This document shows, one piece after another, positions 1 to 5,772 of a DNA stretch of 10,012 bases. The stretch covers positions 1 to 10,012 of the forward strand of contig CAYMPQ010000063.1 in assembly GCA_964392345.1 (NCBI GenBank), read 5' to 3'. The first letter of the stretch is position 1. Every line of letters starts with the position of its first letter. Source of the DNA: JAUVXY01 sp964392345 (lineage in GTDB: Bacteria; Actinomycetota; Humimicrobiia; Humimicrobiales; Humimicrobiaceae). The position numbers and the translations under genes were made by a program. The notes beneath the pieces are model-generated. The model did no database searches and was not told where the DNA came from. It saw only the letters and a program-made list of their open reading frames with translations.

Positions 1-20
1 CAGTAGATTTACTGAATTAT
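1..20 (+). repeat. Left direct repeat of repeat copy 1 (tRNA CCA end plus downstream)
   Basis: Bases 4-20 match bases 172-188 at 14 of 17 positions, and CA at 1-2 corresponds to the last two bases of the CCA at 169-171. The window therefore appears to open inside the CCA end of a tRNA gene lying just upstream. The second copy of that tRNA's tail sits at 151-171. The upstream tRNA itself is not visible, so this is inferred from the repeat spacing (168 bp) and from the same arrangement at the tRNA-Arg locus. Confidence 0.6.
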
Positions 21-47
21 CGTAAATAGTTATGATTGTACAAGAGT

Positions 48-158
48 GGAAACATGCTCAAATGCATGTTTTCAGGGACTTGAAAAGACGGACTGGAGTG
101 GCAACGGAAGGAGTCTGCGTCTCTGCAGCGAACGAAGTGAGACGAAAGAACAAGTCCC
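48..158 (+). repeat. tRNA-associated structured repeat, copy 1
   Basis: A 10-bp hairpin comes first (48-57 with 64-73, one G:T pair, loop 58-63; T47/A74 can extend it). Next is a core closed by an 8-bp stem, GGGACTTG (75-82) with CAAGTCCC (151-158). Inside the core are two further helices: CGGACT (89-94) with AGTCTG (112-117), and CGTCTC (118-123) with GAGACG (139-144). The core is clearly homologous to copies 2 and 3, but its closing stem has a different sequence that matches a different tRNA tail. Segment 95-111 diverges from the other copies and lies in a predicted loop. The strand is given relative to the tRNAs; whether it works as DNA or RNA is unknown. Confidence 0.8.
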
Positions 159-188
159 CCTTCGCCCACCATAAAGTTACTAAATTAT
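151..188 (+). repeat. Right direct repeat of copy 1: tRNA 3' tail plus downstream DNA
   Basis: Bases 151-171 look like the end of a tRNA: the second half of a T-loop, a CCCCC T-stem strand, a TTCGCCC acceptor strand, discriminator A and CCA. No 5' part of a tRNA lies in front of it, so it is a remnant or duplicate. The acceptor strand implies a parent starting GGGCGAA. C at position 70 argues against tRNA-Ala; tRNA-Val is one possibility but is not established. The following 17 bases repeat bases 4-20 with three mismatches. Confidence 0.7.
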
Positions 189-196
189 TATTCAGT

Positions 197-271
197 GGGG
201 GTGTAGTTCAGTGGGAGAACGCTTGTCTGGCAGACAAGAGGTCAGCGGTTCAAGTCCGCTCATCTCCACCA
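197..271 (+). tRNA. tRNA-Ala (anticodon GGC)
   Basis: This is a complete cloverleaf of 75 nt with encoded CCA. Acceptor strand 197-203 pairs with 261-267 and includes the G3:U70 wobble that identifies alanine tRNAs. The anticodon stem is 222-226 with 234-238, and anticodon GGC at 229-231 reads GCC and GCU. The T-arm stem is AGCGG with CCGCT around a TTCAAGT loop. Seven T residues follow CCA directly (272-278), so the folded tRNA plus the T run could end transcription. It lies 25 nt downstream of the duplicated tRNA tail of repeat copy 1 and could be transcribed with the tRNA presumed upstream of the window. Confidence 0.95.
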
Positions 272-375
272 TTTTTTTAAGATTAAAGCTTTGAAACTAT
301 AGAGTAAGCAGTATTTTTATTTTTAATACTTAAATAAGAATTAAATAATTGTGTGAGACCCAAAGGAGAATTTTT

Positions 376-792
376 ATGAAAAGTTTTAGGAATGAGCTAT
401 GGTTTAAAACCAAAAACAGGAGAGAGCTTATTAACATTACTGATGAGATTGAGAATTGTCTTAATGAAAGCAGTATAAAAGATGGACTGGTACTGTGTAA
501 TGCGATGCATATTACTGCCAGTGTTTTTATAAATGATGATGAGAGCGGTCTTCACCAGGACTTTGAAGAATGGTTGGAAAAGTTAGCTCCGGAAAAGCCA
601 TATGACAGATACAGGCATAATGGATTTGAAGATAATGCTGATGCACATCTTAAAAGAACTATAATGGGAAGGGAAGTAGTAATTGCAGTTACTGATGGAA
701 AGCTGGATCTGGGTCCATGGGAGCAGGTCTTTTATGGGGAGTTTGACGGAAAAAGACAAAAAAGAGTCCTAATAAAAATAATCGGAGAATAA
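376..792 (+). CDS. YjbQ / UPF0047 family protein
   Basis: The 138-residue product matches the YjbQ (UPF0047, COG0432) family in length and motifs: NAMHITASVFIN near residues 42-53, a conserved NADAHLKR segment at 87-94 with Asp89 and His91, and the C-terminal GKLDLGPWEQ and GEFDG segments at 108-125, ending in the typical IIGE. Family members are small soluble trimers. Some are annotated as secondary thiamine-phosphate synthases because they can complement thiE mutants, but the true substrate is uncertain. I chose the ATG at 376 over the upstream in-frame ATG at 349 because AAAGGAG (362-368) sits 7 nt before it and the family begins near this point. It stands alone between tRNA-Ala and the promoter at 805-833. 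Confidence 0.9.
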   Translation: MKSFRNELWFKTKNRRELINITDEIENCLNESSIKDGLVLCNAMHITASVFINDDESGLHQDFEEWLEKLAPEKPYDRYRHNGFEDNADAHLKRTIMGREVVIAVTDGKLDLGPWEQVFYGEFDGKRQKRVLIKIIGE

Positions 793-804
793 TACTTTAA
801 GAAT

Positions 805-833
805 TTGAGTTTTACGTTATTCGTTTATATAAT
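805..833 (+). promoter_or_regulatory. Sigma-70-type promoter for the membrane protein gene
   Basis: TTGAGT (805-810), a 17-bp spacer and a perfect TATAAT (828-833). Transcription would start near 840 and give a leader of about 60 nt before the TTG start at 903. It is the clearest promoter in the window and separates the YjbQ gene from the downstream gene. Confidence 0.6.
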
Positions 834-902
834 GATATTTAATAATTTATTACTGTCTATTTGCCCAACTTGGTTGCTCTGTTTTAGCCAGAAAGGATTT
901 TT

Positions 903-1928
903 TTGGAAAGAAAAGGGAAAAAAGAATCAATTATAATTTTAATTATAATGTTGATAATAGCAGCAGTAATTGTAAGCTGGCTTACAGGGTTATGGAGCTG
1001 CGAAGCAGGTAGAAAGAATTTAACGGAAGAAGAAAGATTAACAATTTCAGATTATGTAAATTCCATCTCAGTTCTGGTACAGCACTCTTATAAAACTTCT
1101 GTTAATTTTTTTATTATTTTAGACAAGATAAAAGATGTATCGCGTGAAGAGCTGGACAGCAGCCTTTCAGAAATAATTGAAGAGAGTAAAGTTGCTCTGG
1201 AAAATTGCGAAGAGCTTAACCCGCCTGAGTTTTTTGAAGTTCCCCATGGCTATTTGAGGCTGGTATTTAAGATGAGAAATAAAGCTTACGAGAATTTTAA
1301 ACCTGCAATATTTAATGCACTGCAGGATGTGGATATAGATATATCAAGCTCGCAAATGACCAAAACTTTTTTGTATATGTTTATGAGTGATGAGATATAT
1401 CTATATTTCCAGGAAGAAATAGAGAAGTCAGGTGAGCATTATGGAATTAATAATTTGACAATAATTGATTCTGAGATACTTAAGGATAAAGGTTTAACAA
1501 ATACCCAGAATGTAGTTGGGCTTATATCTGAGATTAAAACAGTAACAACACTGCAGGAGAGAAGAGGTGTTGCAGTTATAGCCAAAAGCATAGAGTTTAA
1601 CCCGCGGGTGATTAATGAGCAGGGGGAATATTTAATGCTGGCCAATGGTTCTGAAATTAGTGTAATTATTAAAATAGAAAATCAGGGGAATGTAGTTGAG
1701 AATGATGTAATTGTAACGATGACTTATATGCCTGAAGGTAACCCGAATGAAGAAAAAAGATATACCATAAGTACAATAAATCCTTCTGATCAGAAGGCAG
1801 TAACTATTTCAGGGTTTACAGCTTACCCTGGCAGAAAATGTGAGCTTACAATAAATGCAGGGCCTGTACCATATGAAGTATTTTTAGGAAACAATTCTGC
1901 AACTTACAAATTTATGATGGAAAAATAA
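903..1928 (+). CDS. Membrane-anchored extracytoplasmic protein, unknown function, with C-terminal Ig-like domain
   Basis: This is a 341-residue protein that I do not recognise by name. A short lysine-rich N-terminus (residues 1-8) precedes one hydrophobic helix (about 10-31), so the rest should lie outside the cytoplasmic membrane. Cys33 follows the helix, but the preceding LWS is a poor lipobox, so a lipoprotein is possible and not favoured. Residues 45-210 look mainly helical. Residues about 220-341 are beta-rich, with an IKIENQGN segment and a late NNSATY, resembling the CARDB/Ig-like folds of surface proteins. The start codon is TTG, supported by AAAGGA (892-897) 5 nt upstream; no in-frame ATG would keep the membrane helix. 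The neighbouring M23 peptidase suggests a cell-envelope role, which is inference. Confidence 0.8.
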   Translation: MERKGKKESIIILIIMLIIAAVIVSWLTGLWSCEAGRKNLTEEERLTISDYVNSISVLVQHSYKTSVNFFIILDKIKDVSREELDSSLSEIIEESKVALENCEELNPPEFFEVPHGYLRLVFKMRNKAYENFKPAIFNALQDVDIDISSSQMTKTFLYMFMSDEIYLYFQEEIEKSGEHYGINNLTIIDSEILKDKGLTNTQNVVGLISEIKTVTTLQERRGVAVIAKSIEFNPRVINEQGEYLMLANGSEISVIIKIENQGNVVENDVIVTMTYMPEGNPNEEKRYTISTINPSDQKAVTISGFTAYPGRKCELTINAGPVPYEVFLGNNSATYKFMMEK

Positions 1929-1934
1929 ATAATT

Positions 1935-1959
1935 AGTAAAATAAAAATTTTATTTTACT
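1935..1959 (+). repeat. Perfect AT-rich palindrome, possible terminator hairpin
   Basis: AGTAAAATAAAA (1935-1946) is followed by one A and then its exact reverse complement (1948-1959), giving a 12-bp stem. It begins six bases after the stop of the membrane protein gene. The T-rich right arm could act as a weak terminator. It has only one G:C pair per arm end and no separate T tract, so a terminator is a guess. Confidence 0.5.
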
Positions 1960-2011
1960 CCTCGTGCTTAATCTGAAAGTGGCACACTAAAAGGTCAAAA
2001 TTACAGCGGGG

Positions 2012-2040
2012 TTTCCTATATTAAATATATCAGGTATAAT
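2012..2040 (+). promoter_or_regulatory. Possible promoter of the M23 peptidase gene
   Basis: A perfect TATAAT (2035-2040) with a weak -35 match, TTTCCT (2012-2017), 17 bp upstream. The start would be near 2047, about 26 nt before the ATG. In AT-rich DNA such a -10 can arise by chance. Confidence 0.3.
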
Positions 2041-2072
2041 TACTCTTTAATTTTATAATTTATTTTTTTGGT

Positions 2073-3032
2073 ATGAGTGATAAGGGAAATAAATCTTTTA
2101 CATTAATTTTACTGCCGGATGCTAAATCTAAAGTTAGAAAGATAGAGATATCTTATAATTTCTTAAGATTTATCTATGTCTTCTTTATTATAATTTTTGC
2201 CTCAGGCGTGATTCTTGCTTCTAATCTTGTCCTTACAAAACAAAGGCTGAATGCAAAGATAGCAGAAATAGAAAGAATAGAATATAAAATAAACTACAAA
2301 GAAGTAGAACTTGCTAATATTGAGAATAAAACAAAAGAAATAGAAGCGAAAACAAAAGTTTTAGAGGGGTATTTAAAGGAAGTTGAAGAGCTTGATAAAA
2401 TTGTTAGAGATATAACAGGCAAGGGTGGATTTGCGGAAGAAGTAGCAGTTTATACATCTGATCTGAGTGCAGACATAGAGCTGGAAAGTGATCCCAATGA
2501 AATATTTTACTATGGTATTGATCAAGAACAAGAATTAGACGATATCAATGCATTGCTGGACGAGCTCTTAAGTGTAGCTCCGGCGCTGTCTGAAATACTT
2601 TCACATGACAAACAAAACATAGAGGACCATATATATTTAATGGAGCATACTCCTTCAATGTGGCCAACCTGGGGAACGCTTACATCATTGTTTGGAGAAA
2701 GAAGATGGGGGTATGTTCACAAGGGTCTGGATATTGCAAATAATACTGGCACCCCTATAAGTGCAACAGCAAGCGGTGTGGTTATATATTCAGGCTGGCA
2801 CGGAGGATACGGAAGAAAGATTATAATTTATCATGGGAAGGGCTTTGATGATTTTAATTACAGCACTGTATATGCCCATTTGAGTAAAATATATGTTAAT
2901 GTAGGCGATATCGTACAGCAGGGCGATGTAATAGGAACTATGGGGAGTACAGGATACAGTACAGGGCCGCACCTGCATTATGAAGTTTTAGTAAATGGGA
3001 TACCTAAAAATCCACAGAGTTTTCTGCCTTAA
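2073..3032 (+). CDS. Membrane-anchored M23 (LytM/NlpD-type) metallopeptidase
   Basis: A 319-residue protein. Residues about 30-52 form one membrane helix, followed by a coiled coil (about 53-112) and an acidic linker (130-165). The C-terminal peptidase M23 domain spans about 198-319. The zinc-binding residues are visible: His216 and Asp220 in HKGLD, and His302 in HLH (300-302), with His269 in YAHL. All catalytic positions are present, so it is probably active and not a degenerate activator. M23 enzymes of this layout cut peptide cross-links of peptidoglycan during growth or division; which bond is cut cannot be told. The ATG at 2073 has no clear Shine-Dalgarno sequence, but it directly precedes the charged segment and membrane helix expected for this class. 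Confidence 0.93.
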   Translation: MSDKGNKSFTLILLPDAKSKVRKIEISYNFLRFIYVFFIIIFASGVILASNLVLTKQRLNAKIAEIERIEYKINYKEVELANIENKTKEIEAKTKVLEGYLKEVEELDKIVRDITGKGGFAEEVAVYTSDLSADIELESDPNEIFYYGIDQEQELDDINALLDELLSVAPALSEILSHDKQNIEDHIYLMEHTPSMWPTWGTLTSLFGERRWGYVHKGLDIANNTGTPISATASGVVIYSGWHGGYGRKIIIYHGKGFDDFNYSTVYAHLSKIYVNVGDIVQQGDVIGTMGSTGYSTGPHLHYEVLVNGIPKNPQSFLP

Positions 3033-3157
3033 ATGAGAAAACAAACTTCTCTTTATTATACCAGGTTATTAGTATATAATTTTTAAAATCAAAAGGTTTT
3101 GCAAAGGCTTTTATATTTGTATCATTTTTTAAAAAATAATATTTACTGGTTGGTAAT

Positions 3158-4003
3158 ATGAAAAAAAGGATAGCATATTTAGGTCCACAGGGGACATTTA
3201 CTGAGGAAGCTTTAATTAAGTTTTTAAATGACAACGAGGAAGCACTAAAAATACCTCTGCCAACGGTGACGGAAGTCATAAGGAGTGTTGACAGGGGAGA
3301 AGTAGACGAGGGAATTGTACCAATTGAAAATTCTATCGAAGGGTCAATTAATGTTACTCAGGATGTTCTAACCTTTGAGAGTGAAGCAAAGATAATAAGG
3401 GAAATAATTATTCCTATTGAACATAATCTGATTGGAAGCAAAAACTTAAAACTAAAAGATATAAAAAAAATAATTTCACATCCCCATGCAACTGCTCAAT
3501 GTCGGTTTTTTTTAACATCAAACTTTCCAAAAGTTGAGATTATTGCTGCCAATAGCACAGCAGAGGCTGTAAAAAAAATACAGGATATGGAAAATGGCGT
3601 TGCAGCTATCGGTACAAGGATTGCGGCAAGACTATATAATTTGGATGTAATAGCAAGTGATATTGAGGATTATAAAGAAAATAAGACAAGATTTGTTTTT
3701 ATAGGAAATTATATTGCACCCAGAACTGGCTGTGACAAGACTTCAATAGTATGTTTTTTAAAAAAGGATAAGCCTGGAAGCTTGTACGGCATATTAAAAG
3801 AATTTGCAGAAAAAGATATTAACTTGACCAGATTGGAATCAAGACCTGCAAAAAAAGACCTTGGAGATTATGTTTTTATGATAGATATGGAAGGGCATCT
3901 GCATGACAGGAAAGTTTTTGAAGCTCTTGAGGCATTGAGAAAAACAGTGTATCTTGTAAAAATTCTGGGGTCATATCCAATGTGGAAAAATAATAAAAAG
4001 TAA
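3158..4003 (+). CDS. pheA: Prephenate dehydratase
   Basis: A 281-residue monofunctional prephenate dehydratase (EC 4.2.1.51), which decarboxylates and dehydrates prephenate to phenylpyruvate in phenylalanine synthesis. The catalytic domain runs from YLGPQGTFTE (7-16) through VPIENSIEGS (54-63) to the TRF motif (177-179). A regulatory ACT domain follows (about 193-275), with GSLYGIL (207-213) and ESRP (227-230), the motifs linked to phenylalanine binding, so feedback inhibition by phenylalanine is likely. There is no fused chorismate mutase domain. The ATG at 3158 fits the family N-terminus although the Shine-Dalgarno sequence is weak. A TATAAT at 3075-3080 could drive it, but the -35 is poor. 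serS follows after 22 nt, so the two are probably co-transcribed. Confidence 0.96.
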   Translation: MKKRIAYLGPQGTFTEEALIKFLNDNEEALKIPLPTVTEVIRSVDRGEVDEGIVPIENSIEGSINVTQDVLTFESEAKIIREIIIPIEHNLIGSKNLKLKDIKKIISHPHATAQCRFFLTSNFPKVEIIAANSTAEAVKKIQDMENGVAAIGTRIAARLYNLDVIASDIEDYKENKTRFVFIGNYIAPRTGCDKTSIVCFLKKDKPGSLYGILKEFAEKDINLTRLESRPAKKDLGDYVFMIDMEGHLHDRKVFEALEALRKTVYLVKILGSYPMWKNNKK

Positions 4004-4025
4004 ATACCGGAAGAGAAGAAGCAAA

Positions 4026-5288
4026 GTGATTGATTTAGAATTGCTAAGGAAAAATCCTGAAATAATTAAAGCAGAAATTAAAAAAAGAAATATAAAAATT
4101 GATGTAAGCCTGGGCTTAAAGTTAGACGAAAAGAGAAGAGACTTAATAGTTAAAGTAGATAAGCTCAGGACAGAAAAAAATAAAGTTTCAAAAATGGTGC
4201 CGGAACTTAAGAGCACAGACAAAGAGAAGAAAATTTTACAGATGAAGAAGTTGAACGGGGATTTAAAAGAATTAGAGAAGGAGTTAACCAGCACTGAGGA
4301 TAAATTTTTTAAACACATATCATGCTATCCAAATATTTCACACAGCAGCACGCCAGCTGGAAAAGATGAGCATGGTAATGTGGTTTTGTACCATGTAGGC
4401 AAAAAACCAGATTTTGACTTTAAGCCAAAAAATCATGCTGAGCTTGGATTAAGGCTTGATATACTGGATGAGAAAAGAGCTTCCAAGGTATCGGGCTCAA
4501 GGTTTGTGTATTTAAAAAATGAGGCAGTTCTTCTAGAATTTGCTCTTGTCCAGTATGTGCTTGATATATTAACTGGAAGAGGTTTTACCCCTATAATTCC
4601 TCCTGTGCTTGCAAAAGAAAAAGCAATGTATGGAACAGGGTTCTTTCCTGTTGAAGAAACCCAGTATTACAAGACAGCACTTGATGACCTTTATCTGGTT
4701 GGGACATCTGAAGTACCTTTATGTGCTTACCATAGCGGTGAGTTCTTAGATTCAAAAGATCTTCCCTTAAAATATGCAGCATTTTCAACTTGTTTTAGAA
4801 GAGAGGCTGGAAGTTATGGTAAAGACCTTGGCGGACTGTTCAGGGTCCATCAATTTGATAAAATTGAAATGTTCGTTTTTTCTCATCCTGAAAGTTCATG
4901 GGACGAATATGAAAGACTTCGTGAAACCCTGGAAGAGATTGTAAAAGGCTTGGAGCTGCATTACAGAATTATGAACATGTGTACCGGAGATATCGGGATT
5001 CCAAATGCAAAAAAGTATGATCTTGAAGTATGGCTGCCGGGCCAGGATAATTACAGGGAGGCAGCTTCCTGCAGCCATGATACTGATTTTCAGGCAAGAA
5101 GGTTAAATATAAAGTACAGGAATGCGAATGGTAAGGGGCTTGTCCACACTATGAACAGTACCGCCTGTGCAATAGGCAGGACGCTGATTGCAATATTTGA
5201 GAATTACCAGGACAGCAAGGGTAACATAAAGGTTCCTGATGTCCTTATTAAATACATGAATGGGAAAAAAATAATTTCCAGAAAATAA
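4026..5288 (+). CDS. serS: Seryl-tRNA synthetase
   Basis: A 420-residue class II synthetase that charges tRNA-Ser (and tRNA-Sec where present) with serine. The N-terminal antiparallel coiled-coil arm (about 30-98), which grips the long variable arm of tRNA-Ser, is visible as a charged helical stretch. The catalytic core shows TSEVPL (227-232), motif 2 with FRREAGSYGKDLGGLFRVHQF (257-277) and motif 3 with GRTLIAIFENYQ (384-395). Length is normal for bacterial SerRS. The start is GTG (4026), placed by the typical family beginning MIDLELLRKNPE, with a purine-rich GGAAGAGAAG upstream. pheA ends 22 nt before it. A cognate tRNA-Ser(TGA) gene lies 112 nt downstream on the same strand. Confidence 0.97.
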   Translation: MIDLELLRKNPEIIKAEIKKRNIKIDVSLGLKLDEKRRDLIVKVDKLRTEKNKVSKMVPELKSTDKEKKILQMKKLNGDLKELEKELTSTEDKFFKHISCYPNISHSSTPAGKDEHGNVVLYHVGKKPDFDFKPKNHAELGLRLDILDEKRASKVSGSRFVYLKNEAVLLEFALVQYVLDILTGRGFTPIIPPVLAKEKAMYGTGFFPVEETQYYKTALDDLYLVGTSEVPLCAYHSGEFLDSKDLPLKYAAFSTCFRREAGSYGKDLGGLFRVHQFDKIEMFVFSHPESSWDEYERLRETLEEIVKGLELHYRIMNMCTGDIGIPNAKKYDLEVWLPGQDNYREAASCSHDTDFQARRLNIKYRNANGKGLVHTMNSTACAIGRTLIAIFENYQDSKGNIKVPDVLIKYMNGKKIISRK

Positions 5289-5303
5289 GGCCCGCAGTCT
5301 TAA

Positions 5304-5330
5304 TTGCATATTTGTTTTGTGTGTTATAAT
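5304..5330 (+). promoter_or_regulatory. Possible promoter upstream of the tRNA-Ser/tRNA-Arg pair
   Basis: TGTTATAAT (5322-5330) is an extended -10 element with a perfect TATAAT. TTGCAT (5304-5309) could be a -35, although the 15-bp spacer is short. The start would be near 5337, giving a precursor with about 64 nt before tRNA-Ser. Read-through from serS is the alternative. Confidence 0.4.
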
Positions 5331-5400
5331 ATCTTTTCTGGCTTTTTGCTTTTAATAAAACTGCCAAAAAAATAATTGTGTGTGCTGTAATATTTTGATT

Positions 5401-5492
5401 GGAGAGGTGGCAGAGTCTGGCTGAATGCGACGGTCTTGAAAACCGTTGAAGGTTTATACCTTCCGGGGGTTCGAATCCCTCCCTCTCCGCCA
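5401..5492 (+). tRNA. tRNA-Ser (anticodon TGA)
   Basis: A 92-nt tRNA with the long variable arm typical of serine. Acceptor strand GGAGAGG (5401-5407) pairs with CCTCTCC, followed by discriminator G and an encoded CCA (5490-5492). The anticodon stem is ACGGT with ACCGT, and anticodon TGA at 5437-5439 reads UCN codons ending in A or G. The variable arm pairs GAAGG with CCTTC. It lies behind serS and 10 nt before tRNA-Arg, so the two tRNAs probably share a transcript. No structured repeat follows this tRNA directly. Confidence 0.96.
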
Positions 5493-5502
5493 TAAAAACC
5501 GC

Positions 5503-5579
5503 GCGCCTGTAGCTTAACTGGATAGAGCAACGGACTACGAATCCGAAGATTGGGGGTTCGAATCCTCTCAGGCGCGCCA
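5503..5579 (+). tRNA. tRNA-Arg (anticodon ACG)
   Basis: A 77-nt tRNA with a perfect 7-bp acceptor stem (GCGCCTG 5503-5509 with CAGGCGC 5569-5575), discriminator G and encoded CCA (5577-5579). Anticodon ACG lies at 5537-5539; A34 is normally deaminated to inosine by TadA so that CGU, CGC and CGA are read. The anticodon stem has one A27-A43 mismatch and the T-stem has two G:U pairs, so the fold is slightly relaxed but complete. Its T-arm 3' strand, acceptor and CCA are duplicated at 5725-5745 as part of repeat copy 2. Confidence 0.95.
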
Positions 5580-5596
5580 AAACTACCGGCAGTATG
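5559..5596 (+). repeat. Left direct repeat of copy 2 (tRNA-Arg 3' end plus downstream)
   Basis: Bases 5559-5586 are repeated exactly at 5725-5752 (28 of 28). The following 10 bases match at 7 positions, so the duplication probably covered about 38 bp. It begins in the T-loop of tRNA-Arg, runs through CCA and continues about 17 bp into DNA specific to this locus. Confidence 0.9.
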
Positions 5597-5621
5597 CTGA
5601 TTGCGGCAGGACTTGGATGTG

Positions 5622-5732
5622 GTAAATATGCCATTGGCGCATATTTACAGGATTCGAAAAGACGGACCGAGACGAAGGCGAGGGAGTCCGCGGCTCTGCA
5701 GCGAACGGCAGTGAGACGAAAGACCGAATCCT
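5622..5732 (+). repeat. tRNA-associated structured repeat, copy 2
   Basis: A perfect 10-bp hairpin (5622-5631 with 5639-5648) is followed at once by the closing stem AGGATTCG (5649-5656) with CGAATCCT (5725-5732). The right strand belongs to the duplicated tRNA-Arg T-arm. The core carries CGGAC (5662-5666) with GTCCG (5686-5690), where copies 1 and 3 have a G:T pair, and a second helix closing the GCGAACG loop (CTC with GAG, with an inner TGC/GCA present only here). The core differs from copy 3 at about nine positions in 81. The 25 nt between the direct repeat and the hairpin (5597-5621) are not conserved in the other copies. Confidence 0.85.
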
Positions 5733-5762
5733 CTCAGGCGCGCCAAAACTACTGGTATTATG
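5725..5762 (+). repeat. Right direct repeat of copy 2 (duplicated tRNA-Arg 3' end)
   Basis: An exact 28-nt copy of 5559-5586, then a degenerate extension to 5762. It contains the T-arm 3' strand, acceptor strand, discriminator and CCA of tRNA-Arg without the rest of the tRNA. The offset from the original is 166 bp. It ends about 10 bp before the stop of the convergent ATPase gene. Confidence 0.9.
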
Positions 5763-5772
5763 TTAAAATTTA

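Noticed and set aside
83..150. Core of the repeat as a hammerhead ribozyme (CTGA and GAAA-like stretches)
   Set aside because: The CTGANGA box and the three-stem order are not met, and copies 1 and 2 lack the CTGA context.
32..280. Plus-strand open frame across repeat copy 1 and tRNA-Ala
   Set aside because: It runs through a structured repeat and a complete tRNA gene, and its product shows no protein-like pattern.
349..375. Earlier ATG for the YjbQ-family gene
   Set aside because: The added residues include the ribosome-binding sequence, and the ATG at 376 has AAAGGAG at ideal spacing.
5248..5634. Minus-strand frames across the tRNA-Ser/tRNA-Arg pair
   Set aside because: Products such as AEREGFEPP are the well-known false translations of antisense tRNA-Ser and related tRNA sequence.
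5559..5762. Repeat as an integron attC site
   Set aside because: No GTTRRRY / RYYYAAC core sites are present, no integrase gene is seen and the elements do not flank cassettes.
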